Positions 8,445 to 15,914 of a DNA stretch of 37,576 nucleotides are shown piece after piece. Position 1 is the stretch's first letter. Every line of letters begins with the position of its first letter. Source of the stretch: Thermoleptolyngbya sp046719575 (lineage in GTDB: Bacteria; Cyanobacteriota; Cyanobacteriia; Elainellales; Elainellaceae). The notes beneath the pieces were generated by a model. The model was not told the DNA's origin and did not search any database. It saw only the letters and a program-made list of their open reading frames with translations. A program made the translations under genes and the position numbers. The DNA is taken from assembly GCA_046719575.1 (NCBI GenBank), contig JBDNCP010000031.1:1-37576 (forward strand). Reading direction: 5' to 3'.

Positions 8445-9734
8445 ATGAAGCAACATCAGCAACATCGATCAAAGCGCCTGGAATTACAGCGAGTACTAAA
8501 GCGACTATTTGGGTTCGCGCTGATTTGGCTCTTGGCAGGGGTGATGGCGTTGCAGGTCAACACACTGCCCGCTCATGCCCTGACAGAGGAACAAAAGCTG
8601 CTGAATGAAGTGTGGCGGATTGTCGATCGCGCCTATGTAGACAGCACCTTTAACCATCAAAACTGGTGGTTGGTGCGCCAGAAGGCGCTGAAACAGGCTC
8701 CTACCAATCGAGAAGACACCTATGCCGCGATTCAGCAAATGCTGGCAGGACTGGACGATCCCTACACGCGCCTGCTGAAGCCGGATCAATATCGCAGTCT
8801 GCAAACCAATACCTCCGGTGAACTGAGCGGCGTGGGGCTACAAATTGCTCAAGATCCCGATACGGGCGATCTGCGGGTGATTACGCCGATCGAGGGTTCG
8901 CCGGCCGACCGGGCGGGGCTGAAACCGCGCGATCGCATCCTGAAAATTGATGGCGTGGCGACAACGGATTTAACGCTGGACGAAGCCGCCGAGCGGATGC
9001 GCGGCCCGGCAGGCAGCCGTGTGGTGCTGACAATTGGCCGCGATGACAGCCCAAAAAGTTGGGAGGTGGAACTGGTGCGCGATCGCATTACCATCAACCC
9101 AGTCTATGCCGAACTCCGTCCCCAGCCCGACGGGACGCAGGTGGGCTACATCCGTCTGACTCAGTTCAGCGCCAACGCCGCAGAAGAGGTGGCCCATGCG
9201 ATCGCTCGTCTGGAACAGCAGGATGCCAACGCCTACATTTTGGACTTGCGGAATAATCCTGGCGGGCTGCTGCAAGCGGGCATCGACATCGCCCGACTGT
9301 GGCTCCGCGACGGCACGATTGTCTACACGGTCAACCGTGACGGCATTCAGGACAGCTTTGAGGCTTTCTCGGAGCCGCTGACCGATGACCCGCTGATCGT
9401 GCTGGTGAACCAGGGCACGGCTAGCGCTAGCGAAATTCTGGCGGGCGCACTGCAAGACAACGGCCGGGCCAAGTTGATTGGTGAAAAGACCTTCGGCAAA
9501 GGGCTGATTCAGTCGCTGTTTGGGCTTTCAGATGGGTCAGGGCTGGCCGTCACCATTGCCCGCTATGAAACGCCGAGCCATCGAGACATCAATCGCCTCG
9601 GCATCGAACCCGATCGCACCGTTTCCCTCAACATTACCAGCCGCGAACAGGTCGCCACAGAAGCCGATGAACAGTACCAAGCGGCGATCGAAGCACTGAC
9701 GCAGCAGATGGTGGTGGCTGGAGCAGCGGGGTGA
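8445..9734 (+). CDS. ctpA: Carboxyl-terminal processing protease (S41A family)
   Basis: This 429-aa lumenal/periplasmic serine protease is of the CtpA type; CtpA proper matures the D1 protein of photosystem II, but cyanobacteria have two or three paralogues (CtpA, B, C), so the symbol is likely rather than certain. A signal peptide covers about residues 1-46 (basic start, hydrophobic FGFALIWLLAGVMAL, cleavage after PAHA). A PDZ domain follows (about 117-205: GVGLQIAQ...RAGLKPRDRILKIDG). The Ser-Lys dyad can be placed by alignment to the Tsp motif: S327 in GTASASEIL and K352 in EKTFGKG, 25 residues apart as in Tsp. Start ATG 8445 precedes the signal peptide. Confidence 0.93.
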   Translation: MKQHQQHRSKRLELQRVLKRLFGFALIWLLAGVMALQVNTLPAHALTEEQKLLNEVWRIVDRAYVDSTFNHQNWWLVRQKALKQAPTNREDTYAAIQQMLAGLDDPYTRLLKPDQYRSLQTNTSGELSGVGLQIAQDPDTGDLRVITPIEGSPADRAGLKPRDRILKIDGVATTDLTLDEAAERMRGPAGSRVVLTIGRDDSPKSWEVELVRDRITINPVYAELRPQPDGTQVGYIRLTQFSANAAEEVAHAIARLEQQDANAYILDLRNNPGGLLQAGIDIARLWLRDGTIVYTVNRDGIQDSFEAFSEPLTDDPLIVLVNQGTASASEILAGALQDNGRAKLIGEKTFGKGLIQSLFGLSDGSGLAVTIARYETPSHRDINRLGIEPDRTVSLNITSREQVATEADEQYQAAIEALTQQMVVAGAAG

Positions 9735-9843
9735 TGGTCAGGGGCGAGGGAGAGGGAGTGTTGGAATGGTGGAATCGGGCGATGGAGTATAACGAATAGG
9801 TCGGTTGACCCCTGATCCCTACCCCTTAACCCCTAGCTCTTCA

Positions 9844-11094
9844 ATGCCCGGACGCACTTATCATGACCCGCTGCATGGGGCGATCGCCCTCGATCGCGCT
9901 GATCCGACGGAGGCATTGCTGATTGACCTGATCGACACGCCCGCGTTTCAGCGGCTGCGGCGGATTCGCCAGCTTGGCCCCGCCAGCCTCACGTTTCACG
10001 GAGCCGAGTCGTCGCGGTTTACCCATTCCCTGGGCGTGATGGCGATCGCCCGTCGAGCGTTTGACCGCCTGGCCAGCCGCCATGCAAATCTCAAACCCTA
10101 TCGGGCGGCGATTCTCTGTGCGGCGCTGCTGCACGATGTCGGGCATGGACCCTTTAGCCACACCTGCGAAGAGATTTTTGGTAGCCACCACGAACACTGG
10201 ACGCGGCGCATCTTGGATGAGTCTGAACCCGTGCGATCGCGCCTGGATGCCTACGATCCGGCATTATTGCCCCAACTCTCGCAGATTTACCAGAAAACGC
10301 ATCCGCTGCCCGTGGTGTGGCAACTGGTGACGAGCCAACTGGACTGCGATCGCCTTGATTATTTAATGCGCGACAGCTACTTTACGGGCGCGTCCTACGG
10401 GCGGCTGGATCTAGATCGAATCTTGATGGCGATGGGCTACGACCCGACGACGCAGCAGTTGGTCGTTGCCAAAAAAGGCATGGCGGCAATCGAGCATTAC
10501 CTGATCGTTCGCTACTTCATGTATGCCCAGGTTTATAATCACCCCAAAAACATTGCAGCAACCTGGATCTTGCAGCAAGCCTTTCGGCGGGCACGGGAAC
10601 TGCTGGCACTGGGCAAGCTAGCAGCAGACGACACGGTGACGGCGTGGCTGCAAAGCGATTGCAACCAGTTGCCCCTAGCGCAATATCTCCAGGCAGATGA
10701 TGGCGTGTTTGTGTACCACCTGCAACGCTGGCAGCAGCACGATGACCCGGTGTTGGCAGATCTCTGTCGTCGATTTGTCGATCGCGACCTGTTCAAGGCG
10801 ACTGACATCAGCCATGTTGCTCCAGAGGCACACCCGGACTTGTTGGATCAGGCGCGGCGATCGCTCTCGCACCAAGGCCTCGCCGCCGACTATTACTGCG
10901 GCATTCGCGTCGCGCTGAGCCGGGGCTACACGCTCTATCAGCGGGGCATCAAGCTGCAAACCGAAGACGGGCTGCGGGAACTGAGCGAACTGTCACCCCT
11001 CGTCAAAACCCTGACCCAGCCCCTCCAGCGGAGCTGGCTGATTCATCCGCGAGAGCTTGACCTATCGGTCATCAGCGACCCAGTTTCCGCCTGA
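9844..11094 (+). CDS. HD-domain phosphohydrolase (dGTPase/SAMHD1-like)
   Basis: This 416-aa soluble metal-dependent phosphohydrolase has RFTHSLGVM (first His), LLHDVGHGPFSHTCE (HD pair), and DRLDYLMRDSYFTGASYG (distal Asp), which is the arrangement of the dNTPase-related HD family COG1078. Substrate is unknown; relatives hydrolyse dNTPs or act in nucleotide metabolism. The ATG at 9844 (MPGRTYHDPLHGAI) starts at the conserved YHDPLHG motif. The frame opens 13 codons earlier, but that part is translated from a low-complexity CCCCT-rich spacer and is rejected. Length agrees with the family. Confidence 0.9.
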   Translation: MPGRTYHDPLHGAIALDRADPTEALLIDLIDTPAFQRLRRIRQLGPASLTFHGAESSRFTHSLGVMAIARRAFDRLASRHANLKPYRAAILCAALLHDVGHGPFSHTCEEIFGSHHEHWTRRILDESEPVRSRLDAYDPALLPQLSQIYQKTHPLPVVWQLVTSQLDCDRLDYLMRDSYFTGASYGRLDLDRILMAMGYDPTTQQLVVAKKGMAAIEHYLIVRYFMYAQVYNHPKNIAATWILQQAFRRARELLALGKLAADDTVTAWLQSDCNQLPLAQYLQADDGVFVYHLQRWQQHDDPVLADLCRRFVDRDLFKATDISHVAPEAHPDLLDQARRSLSHQGLAADYYCGIRVALSRGYTLYQRGIKLQTEDGLRELSELSPLVKTLTQPLQRSWLIHPRELDLSVISDPVSA

Positions 11095-11337
11095 GGGTAT
11101 TCATAGCTCGTTTGGGTGTGGGCGATCGCGCTTGGGCATTCCCTCGTGCCAGTTTTTTCCCTGCCACCTGAGTTTATGAACTCTTGTAACTTTGGCTGCA
11201 TCACCATCAACAGCGTACCGGTTAATGAAACAGCACTGCTCTACCCTCTTTGCCCATTCCCTTATATTTATTGGGCTTCACCCACTTCTGTCAGGCAGTC
11301 AACACCACAAGTTTTTGTTCCAGCTCTGATTTTCCCT

Positions 11338-11907
11338 TTAGTCACTTTCCGTCGATCGAGAAGAACGTCTTCGGAAAACGCCTGACATTTGAATCCCTGT
11401 TAACAACATCGCAATCAGGCTAACTCCAACCAAAAGGACGTAGACAGGACGGAGGGTTGAGCCAAGATATGATCCCTGATGAATTCTTAGGAGGAAAGCA
11501 GCTTGCTCATCTGACAAACCAAACCAAGCTCTGCCAAGACGGTAGAACACACCTGTAGTCGCACTCACGGCAAAAGGCAGAAATGCAATCGGAGCAATAG
11601 CTTGATGTAACTTTCGTGCATTCAGTTTGAAGGTTTTAGATATTGCAGCTTTTTTACGTTGCCTGACTAAAGCAATACCGCTGACAATCATACCCAGCAG
11701 TCCTAGTCCAACCAACAGGACGTAAATTGGAACAATTGGCTTACCCAAAAAACGTCCTTCATGCAGCACCATCATGAAGTCACCAAATTCATCAGACAAA
11801 CCAAACCAACTTCTACCGATTCGATACGCAACCCCTGTCAACGCTGTGAGCAATAGAGGGATAAACAGAATCGGTGCAGTTTTTCGGTGCAGTTTTCGTA
11901 GATTCAT
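11338..11907 (-). CDS. Duplicated PepSY-type membrane protein
   Basis: The 189-aa protein consists of two copies of one module. Copy 1 (residues 1-83) has RKLHRKTAPILFIPLLLTA, YRIGRSWFGLSDEFGDF, then PIYVLLVGLGLLGMIVSGI. Copy 2 (about 95-180) has RKLHQAIAPIAFLPFAVSA, YRLGRAWFGLSDEQAAF, then PVYVLLVGVSLIAMLLTGI. That predicts four membrane helices. The module resembles the small PepSY-associated TM proteins of cyanobacteria, often near iron or siderophore genes; biochemical function is unknown. A TTG lies two codons upstream, but ATG 11907 sits 11 bases after an AGGAGA and is preferred. It is the last gene of the minus-strand block 11.3-16.6 kb. Confidence 0.75.
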   Translation of the reverse strand: MNLRKLHRKTAPILFIPLLLTALTGVAYRIGRSWFGLSDEFGDFMMVLHEGRFLGKPIVPIYVLLVGLGLLGMIVSGIALVRQRKKAAISKTFKLNARKLHQAIAPIAFLPFAVSATTGVFYRLGRAWFGLSDEQAAFLLRIHQGSYLGSTLRPVYVLLVGVSLIAMLLTGIQMSGVFRRRSSRSTESD

Positions 11908-12064
11908 TGCCAAATGTCTCCTGATTGTATAAGTATGCTGGTGCTTTTTTGTGTGTAGTTGGTTCTAAGAGTTGACGGGTAAAGGAGCCTAAACCCCTCG
12001 TTAATCAAGGATTTTCGAGAAACCGCTCTCCCCAAGTGATCACAACCTAAAAGCCATACAAGCC

Positions 12065-12080
12065 AAAAGCTTCAGCTTTT
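12065..12080 (-). terminator. Small stem downstream of the dioxygenase gene
   Basis: AAAAGCT and AGCTTTT form a 7-bp stem with a 2-base loop, 26 bases beyond the stop of the dioxygenase gene. The stem is A/T-rich and has no clear trailing T-run in the gene direction, so termination is uncertain. Confidence 0.3.
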
Positions 12081-12105
12081 TTAAGATTTACTTTATGAAT
12101 CAGCG

Positions 12106-12777
12106 CTAAACTTCTGCCCATTTTCGGAGCAAGTTGGCATGAAGTTTACAGAGCAAATCGAATTCCACTGTTTTGCCGTATTTTTCAAATGTTGCGCGTC
12201 GAACAGTATCCAGTTCAAACAGCATTTCGCGCTCATGGGCATCTCGAACAATGCTGTGTACCCAAGTCACTGCTGCCAGTCGAACACCTTCGGTTACTTC
12301 TGCTACACGATGCAGAAATGTAGATGGATAAACAATCATTGAGCCTGCTGCAAGCTTGAAGAACTGCTCTCCTAAGCTAGTATCGATCACCAGTTCGCCA
12401 CCGCTGTAGGTATTTGGATCACTGAGGAATAGTGTTAGAGAGACATCGGAACGAGTTAAAACGTCATCTCCCATCAGGGCATTATCAGTGTGCATTCCGT
12501 AAAACATTCCCGCTTCGTAGCGGCTGAATAAGAGAGGACGAATTGTCTTTGGACGAACCGCTGTCTGAAAGAGAGAATTGCGTTTGAGTGCCTGGTTGAC
12601 GATCGTCCTAACCTCTTTGGCTACGCCACTATCTCCTTTTAATTGATAGTTTTCTTTCACCGCCTTAGCGTAGGTTCCAGCAGTCAACTTGCCATCTACA
12701 AATTCTGCATCTTTCAAACTGAGGTGAATCTGTTCTAGTTCTTCAGATGTGAGAACATTATCAATGCACAAAATCAT
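12106..12777 (-). CDS. PKHD-type Fe(II)/2-oxoglutarate-dependent dioxygenase (PiuC/YbiX-like)
   Basis: The 223-aa protein has the complete facial triad and 2-oxoglutarate anchor of the prolyl-hydroxylase-like superfamily: H96 and D98 in YGMHTDNA, H156 in TFLHRV and R166 in EGVRLAA. Length and the C-terminal helical tail match PiuC/YbiX, whose genes in other bacteria lie beside siderophore receptors; the substrate is not established. The ATG at 12777 (MILCIDNVLT) matches the family start; 22 extra codons upstream are not conserved. Here it sits between a GESGER-repeat lipoprotein gene and a PepSY-type gene, all on one strand. That raises two options, which I cannot separate: a role in iron uptake or hydroxylation of the repeat proteins. 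Confidence 0.88.
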   Translation of the reverse strand: MILCIDNVLTSEELEQIHLSLKDAEFVDGKLTAGTYAKAVKENYQLKGDSGVAKEVRTIVNQALKRNSLFQTAVRPKTIRPLLFSRYEAGMFYGMHTDNALMGDDVLTRSDVSLTLFLSDPNTYSGGELVIDTSLGEQFFKLAAGSMIVYPSTFLHRVAEVTEGVRLAAVTWVHSIVRDAHEREMLFELDTVRRATFEKYGKTVEFDLLCKLHANLLRKWAEV

Positions 12778-12895
12778 GGCACTAAAACTCAATTGCGTTA
12801 GGGTAAAGCGTAGACTGAACTCATTGTTGTGATCGCACGCCACTCAGCAAGAAAATGCACTGGCACTGGTCTCTAAAGAGGTGATAAGGAGGTTA

Positions 12896-12960
12896 AAGCT
12901 TCTAAGCTTCTACCGTCAGGGACTTTAGCCGTCTCCCAGAAGCCTTCCTGAAAGGCTTAT
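12896..12960. repeat. Small repeats between the lipoprotein and dioxygenase genes
   Basis: AAGCTTCT occurs twice in tandem (12896-12911). A perfect 7-bp stem (AAGCCTT 12940-12946, AAGGCTT 12952-12958, loop CCTGA) follows. The stem may end the upstream transcript or be part of a degenerate small mobile element; no T-run is present in the minus direction. Confidence 0.4.
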
Positions 12961-13030
12961 CTGTCAATTTTTTTAGCGTGTATCACCCGTTAACAGTCCA
13001 GCACCAATGCATCCTCAATCATGAAGTCTT

Positions 13031-13381
13031 TCAGGTTAAGCGCCGATGCCGACCTCGTTCACCCCGTTCTCCAGACTCACCTCGTTCTCCAGACTCACCC
13101 CATTCACCAGACTCACCCCATTCACCAGACTCACCCCGTTCTCCACCTGAAGCAAAATATAACGCAGGAGAAGAGTTCTGAGTCCTGGACTGAGCTGCTT
13201 TTAGCACAGACGATTGCCCTGGCAATGCGCCCGATTCCCCACTTTCGCCACCCTGTGAACTAGGAGAAGAACTCGGAGACACTGTACCGCCTTCTTCACC
13301 TCCAGCGTCGGCGGTTCCACAAGCGCTTAGGGTTGCAGCTAGACCGATGCTGAGAAATAGGGCAACAGCCTTAGAATTCAT
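13031..13381 (-). CDS. Small lipoprotein with GESGE(R/W) hexapeptide repeats
   Basis: This 116-aa exported lipoprotein has an N-terminal hydrophobic segment (residues 5-17) and lipobox LSAC with C21 as the lipidated residue. A Gly/Glu/Ser-rich spacer follows, containing one GESGES at 45-50. Residues 80-109 are a hexapeptide array: GERGES, GEWGES twice, then GERGES and GERGER. The C-terminus is basic (GRHRRLT). The start is firm: ATG 13381 with GGAGG 9 bases upstream. I know no family for it. It shares its hexapeptide with the RTX protein encoded 214 bases upstream, which suggests the two work together. A frame with SPDSPHSP repeats on the other strand is a shadow. Confidence 0.78.
   Translation of the reverse strand: MNSKAVALFLSIGLAATLSACGTADAGGEEGGTVSPSSSPSSQGGESGESGALPGQSSVLKAAQSRTQNSSPALYFASGGERGESGEWGESGEWGESGERGESGERGERGRHRRLT
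13055..13144. repeat. 18-bp translated tandem repeats in the lipoprotein gene
   Basis: About five 18-base units encode GESGE(R/W) in the lipoprotein. The codons differ from those of the array at 14081-14305 (here Ser is TCT and Gly GGA or GGT), so the similarity between the two arrays is stronger in protein than in DNA. Confidence 0.85.
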
Positions 13382-13423
13382 GACAGATTTCCTCCGTTAA
13401 ATAATTAGTAATCAGTAATCAAA

Positions 13424-13525
13424 GCAAGCAGAACTTACGCACCTGCAATGAGTTTTCTGGATTTCGGACTATTTCTCGCGGCCAGCACCCGCGAGAAATA
13501 GTCCAACTGCGTAAGCCCTGGCAAG
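13424..13525. mobile_element. MITE-like element with 5-bp target duplication
   Basis: The element spans 13429-13520 (92 bp). Terminal inverted repeats CAGAACTTACGCA (13429-13441) and TGCGTAAGCCCTG (13508-13520) match at 11 of 13 positions. It is flanked by a direct repeat GCAAG (13424-13428 and 13521-13525), which looks like a target site duplication. Inside lies a perfect 16-bp stem (13466-13481 with 13489-13504, loop of 7 bases). It has no coding capacity. It sits between the two GESGER-repeat genes and may fold in their shared transcript. Confidence 0.75.
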
Positions 13526-13594
13526 AATAGACGACAAACAGTAAAGATTCAGGAAAGATGCCCCTGATTTGGTGTAGTCCAGAACTGGCTTCGG

Positions 13595-14419
13595 TTAGGA
13601 AACCACAAAGTCTGCCGCGGTGATTAGCGAGGCATTAACTCCCTGCAACACCGCCAACGTCTTGCCTGTGCCAGACAGTTGAATTAGCGTGTCATTGGCA
13701 AAACTGCCGCTGCCTTGAACGATTTGGAGATTTGAAAAGCTCACATCATCGAGTTTCAGCAGATCCACACCATCCTTAAAGTCAGTGATGATATCGGCAA
13801 AACCATACCCAGGTTTATTGGACTTGTACTTAATTTCAAACCTGTCTTTGCCTGCTCCACCAGTGAGGATGTCTGCCCCCTCGCCACCTTTGAGCAAATC
13901 GTCGCCATTGCCGCCAATGAGCGTGTCGTTCCCTTTGCCGCCTTTGAGATAGTCGTTCCCATTGCCACCAAGGAGGCGATCGCTGCCGTCCTTTCCATCA
14001 AGTTTGTCGTTGTTGATGCTACCTTGTAGAACATCGTTGCCATTTGTCCCTTTAATTCTTGAGGAACCATAGCGATTACCGGATTCGCCGGACTCACCAA
14101 ACTCACCGGACTCACCAAATTCACCGGACTCACCAAATTCACCGGACTCGCCCCGTTCACCGGACTCGCCCCGTTCACCGGACTCGCCCCGTTCACCGGA
14201 CTCGCCCCGTTCACCGGACTCGCCCCGTTCACCGGACTCGCCCCGTTCACCGGACTCGCCCCGTTCACCGGACTCGCCCCGTTCACCGGACTCGCCGGAC
14301 TCACCGAACTCATTTTGATCGCCCGATTCACCCAACTCGCTATCAAAACGACTGCGACGAGAGCGACCTGCCAACGATTTTGAATCAAGATCGATGAATA
14401 AAGACAGTGCCTTAGACAT
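13595..14419 (-). CDS. GESGER-hexapeptide and RTX calcium-binding repeat protein
   Basis: The 274-aa protein has three parts. Residues 1-38 include a basic patch (RSRRSRF) and no signal peptide. Residues 39-113 are hexapeptides: GESGER ending eight times (R47 to R89, every sixth residue), then GESGEF three times, then GESGES. Residues 123-190 carry about six RTX nonapeptides of the form GGNGNDYLK/GGKGNDTLI, which bind Ca2+ and mark type I secretion; the tail (IITDFKDGVDLLKL...TAADFVVS) is a typical RTX C-terminus. It is therefore probably a secreted, Ca-binding acidic protein. The start is supported by AGGA 8 bases before ATG 14419. I do not recognise the hexapeptide domain. It follows the two-component genes on the same strand. 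Confidence 0.82.
   Translation of the reverse strand: MSKALSLFIDLDSKSLAGRSRRSRFDSELGESGDQNEFGESGESGERGESGERGESGERGESGERGESGERGESGERGESGERGESGERGESGEFGESGEFGESGEFGESGESGNRYGSSRIKGTNGNDVLQGSINNDKLDGKDGSDRLLGGNGNDYLKGGKGNDTLIGGNGDDLLKGGEGADILTGGAGKDRFEIKYKSNKPGYGFADIITDFKDGVDLLKLDDVSFSNLQIVQGSGSFANDTLIQLSGTGKTLAVLQGVNASLITAADFVVS
14081..14305. repeat. 18-bp translated tandem repeat array in the RTX-type gene
   Basis: Eight nearly identical 18-base units read GGC GAG TCC GGT GAA CGG on the minus strand (Gly-Glu-Ser-Gly-Glu-Arg), flanked by three units ending in a Phe codon and degenerate edge copies. The near-identity of the central units points to recent expansion or homogenisation. No unit contains a stop in any of the frames that stay open, which explains several long shadow frames here. 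Confidence 0.92.
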
Positions 14420-14450
14420 GGTAGTTATCCTATCTGTAGCTGGAACTACC
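14420..14450 (-). promoter_or_regulatory. Inverted repeat over the ribosome-binding region of the RTX-type gene
   Basis: GGTAGTT (14420-14426) and AACTACC (14444-14450) can pair as a 7-bp stem. On the minus strand this would directly precede the ATG and enclose the AGGA Shine-Dalgarno in its loop. It could modulate translation; this is inference from position only. Confidence 0.35.
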
Positions 14451-14516
14451 AATTAGTAAAGTCTGAAAAAGTAAAGAAGTCGGAAACCCGATCTAAGTTT
14501 CTACAAAGAGGATATT

Positions 14517-15914
14517 TCACCCCGCTAGTGGTAGCTTCACGTAGAAACAGCTTCCTTCCCCTAGTTTGCTGTGTACGGTAATATCGCCTTGATGACGTTG
14601 GGCAATTGTTTTGGCGATCGCCAACCCTAGTCCAGAACCCTCCTGATATTGGTTACGGGCTTGGTCAGCTCGCCAAAAGCGATCAAAAATATGAGGCAAG
14701 TCCTGAGAAGCGATCCCGATGCCCGTATCCTGAACTGTGACAAGGGCATAATTCCCCACTTTTTGCAACGCAACAATCACCGTTCCCCCCGATGGCGTAT
14801 ATTGCAAAGCATTGGTTAAGAGATTCATAAACAACCGCTGAAGCTGGGAAGCATCTCCATTGACCTTTAAACTGGATATCAACTGGGATTTCAGGGAAAT
14901 TTGGGAGCGCTCAGCCTGATCGTTATAAAAATTCACTAGGTCTTCCAACAGTTCATCTAGATCAATGCATCGCCATCCACTTCGATCGGGGGCTTGCCAA
15001 TCCATGCGAGCCAACAGCAATAAATCATCAACTAATTGGCTCATTTGGGCTGAAGCCCTTTCTATAGAAATCAGCTTTTCTACATCAGAAGGATGAACAC
15101 GCTCTGGATGACTCTGCATTACTGCAATCGATGCACGAATAGCAGTGAGGGGGTTACGTAACTCGTGAGAGGCATCTGAGGTAAACTGTTTGAGTTGATC
15201 AAAACTTTGCACAACGGGCTTTAGGGACTCATGAGTTAACCAGATTCCCCCTAGAGCAGCTAGCCCTGATACAGTCAACACTCCAATAATTAAACTCCAT
15301 CGTAGACGGTGTAGTTCCGCTTCCAATATAGAGGTCGATTCAGTGACACGAACGTACCCCAAGATTTGATTAGGATTTATTTTAGAAACACTGTAAACTG
15401 GTAGAGTAAGGCTGCGAATATTGCCCAATTGAGTGAGTTTCCCTTGCTGATGAACATTCGGCGAGATCAGAGTTTGTAAGAAAACCTTTCCTTCGCGCAC
15501 CATTAGTCGCCGCTGTGCATCATACCACTCTACTCCTTGATGAGAGGATGCTAGGGGGTTAGAGGGAATATGCGAAACTGATTCTGCCTTATACTTACCC
15601 ATCAGTTGAGATAGGGTAATAGGAACTGGCCTGCCATCCAAACCAACTGGAACGTAGCCTTTATATTGATCCTCCGTTGTCAGTTCCTCATATTCATGCT
15701 GAATGATTTCCAGCGTCGCTGCGGCGGAGGAAGCCACCTGGCGGAGATGAGCATTTAACTGCTGGTTGCGATCGTGAGCAACTAAAAGATAAAGAGCAGC
15801 AGAAAATGTCCCTAAAATTGTCGCAATAACCAGAAGGTAGGAGAACACAAGCCGATTTCGCAAATTGCGAAATCGGCGGCTACAGGTTAGGGTTAAGGCG
15901 ATATCCCAAGCCAT
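14517..15914 (-). CDS. Membrane sensor histidine kinase
   Basis: This 465-aa sensor has TM1 at about residues 22-46 (LVFSYLLVIATILGTFSAALYLLVA), an extracytoplasmic sensing region of about 155 residues, and TM2 at about 206-227. A short linker leads to the HisKA box SDASHELRNPL with phospho-His H250, then N box (FMNLLTNALQYTP), G1 (VQDTGIGI), F (FDRFWR) and G2 (GSGLGLAIAK). ATG 15914 overlaps the response regulator gene by 35 bases, so the two are cotranscribed and probably translationally coupled. The sensing region is not a family I recognise. As the first pair of the minus-strand block, it is the likely regulator of the repeat-protein genes just downstream. Confidence 0.92.
   Translation of the reverse strand: MAWDIALTLTCSRRFRNLRNRLVFSYLLVIATILGTFSAALYLLVAHDRNQQLNAHLRQVASSAAATLEIIQHEYEELTTEDQYKGYVPVGLDGRPVPITLSQLMGKYKAESVSHIPSNPLASSHQGVEWYDAQRRLMVREGKVFLQTLISPNVHQQGKLTQLGNIRSLTLPVYSVSKINPNQILGYVRVTESTSILEAELHRLRWSLIIGVLTVSGLAALGGIWLTHESLKPVVQSFDQLKQFTSDASHELRNPLTAIRASIAVMQSHPERVHPSDVEKLISIERASAQMSQLVDDLLLLARMDWQAPDRSGWRCIDLDELLEDLVNFYNDQAERSQISLKSQLISSLKVNGDASQLQRLFMNLLTNALQYTPSGGTVIVALQKVGNYALVTVQDTGIGIASQDLPHIFDRFWRADQARNQYQEGSGLGLAIAKTIAQRHQGDITVHSKLGEGSCFYVKLPLAG
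15851..15877. repeat. Perfect palindrome inside the 5' end of the histidine kinase gene
   Basis: Thirteen-base arms beginning GCCGATTTCGCAA are repeated inversely around one central base. It lies 3 bases beyond the response regulator stop and 38 bases inside the kinase gene, where it codes for the basic juxtamembrane RRFRNLRNR. A strong hairpin here could lower expression of the kinase relative to the regulator, or it may be an inserted palindrome tolerated in frame. Confidence 0.7.

Noticed and set aside
12978..13263. Plus-strand frames with SPDSPHSP or HPIHQT repeats
   Set aside because: Antisense to the lipoprotein gene, which has a lipobox and a GGAGG ribosome-binding site.
13756..14388. 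210-aa minus-strand frame with SPVNGA repeats
   Set aside because: It is the same 18-bp array read in another frame; the RTX frame has a Shine-Dalgarno, a known C-terminal domain and the shared hexapeptide.
14059..14397. Plus-strand frame with HRTRPV repeats
   Set aside because: Antisense shadow of the hexapeptide array; open only because the repeat unit lacks stops.
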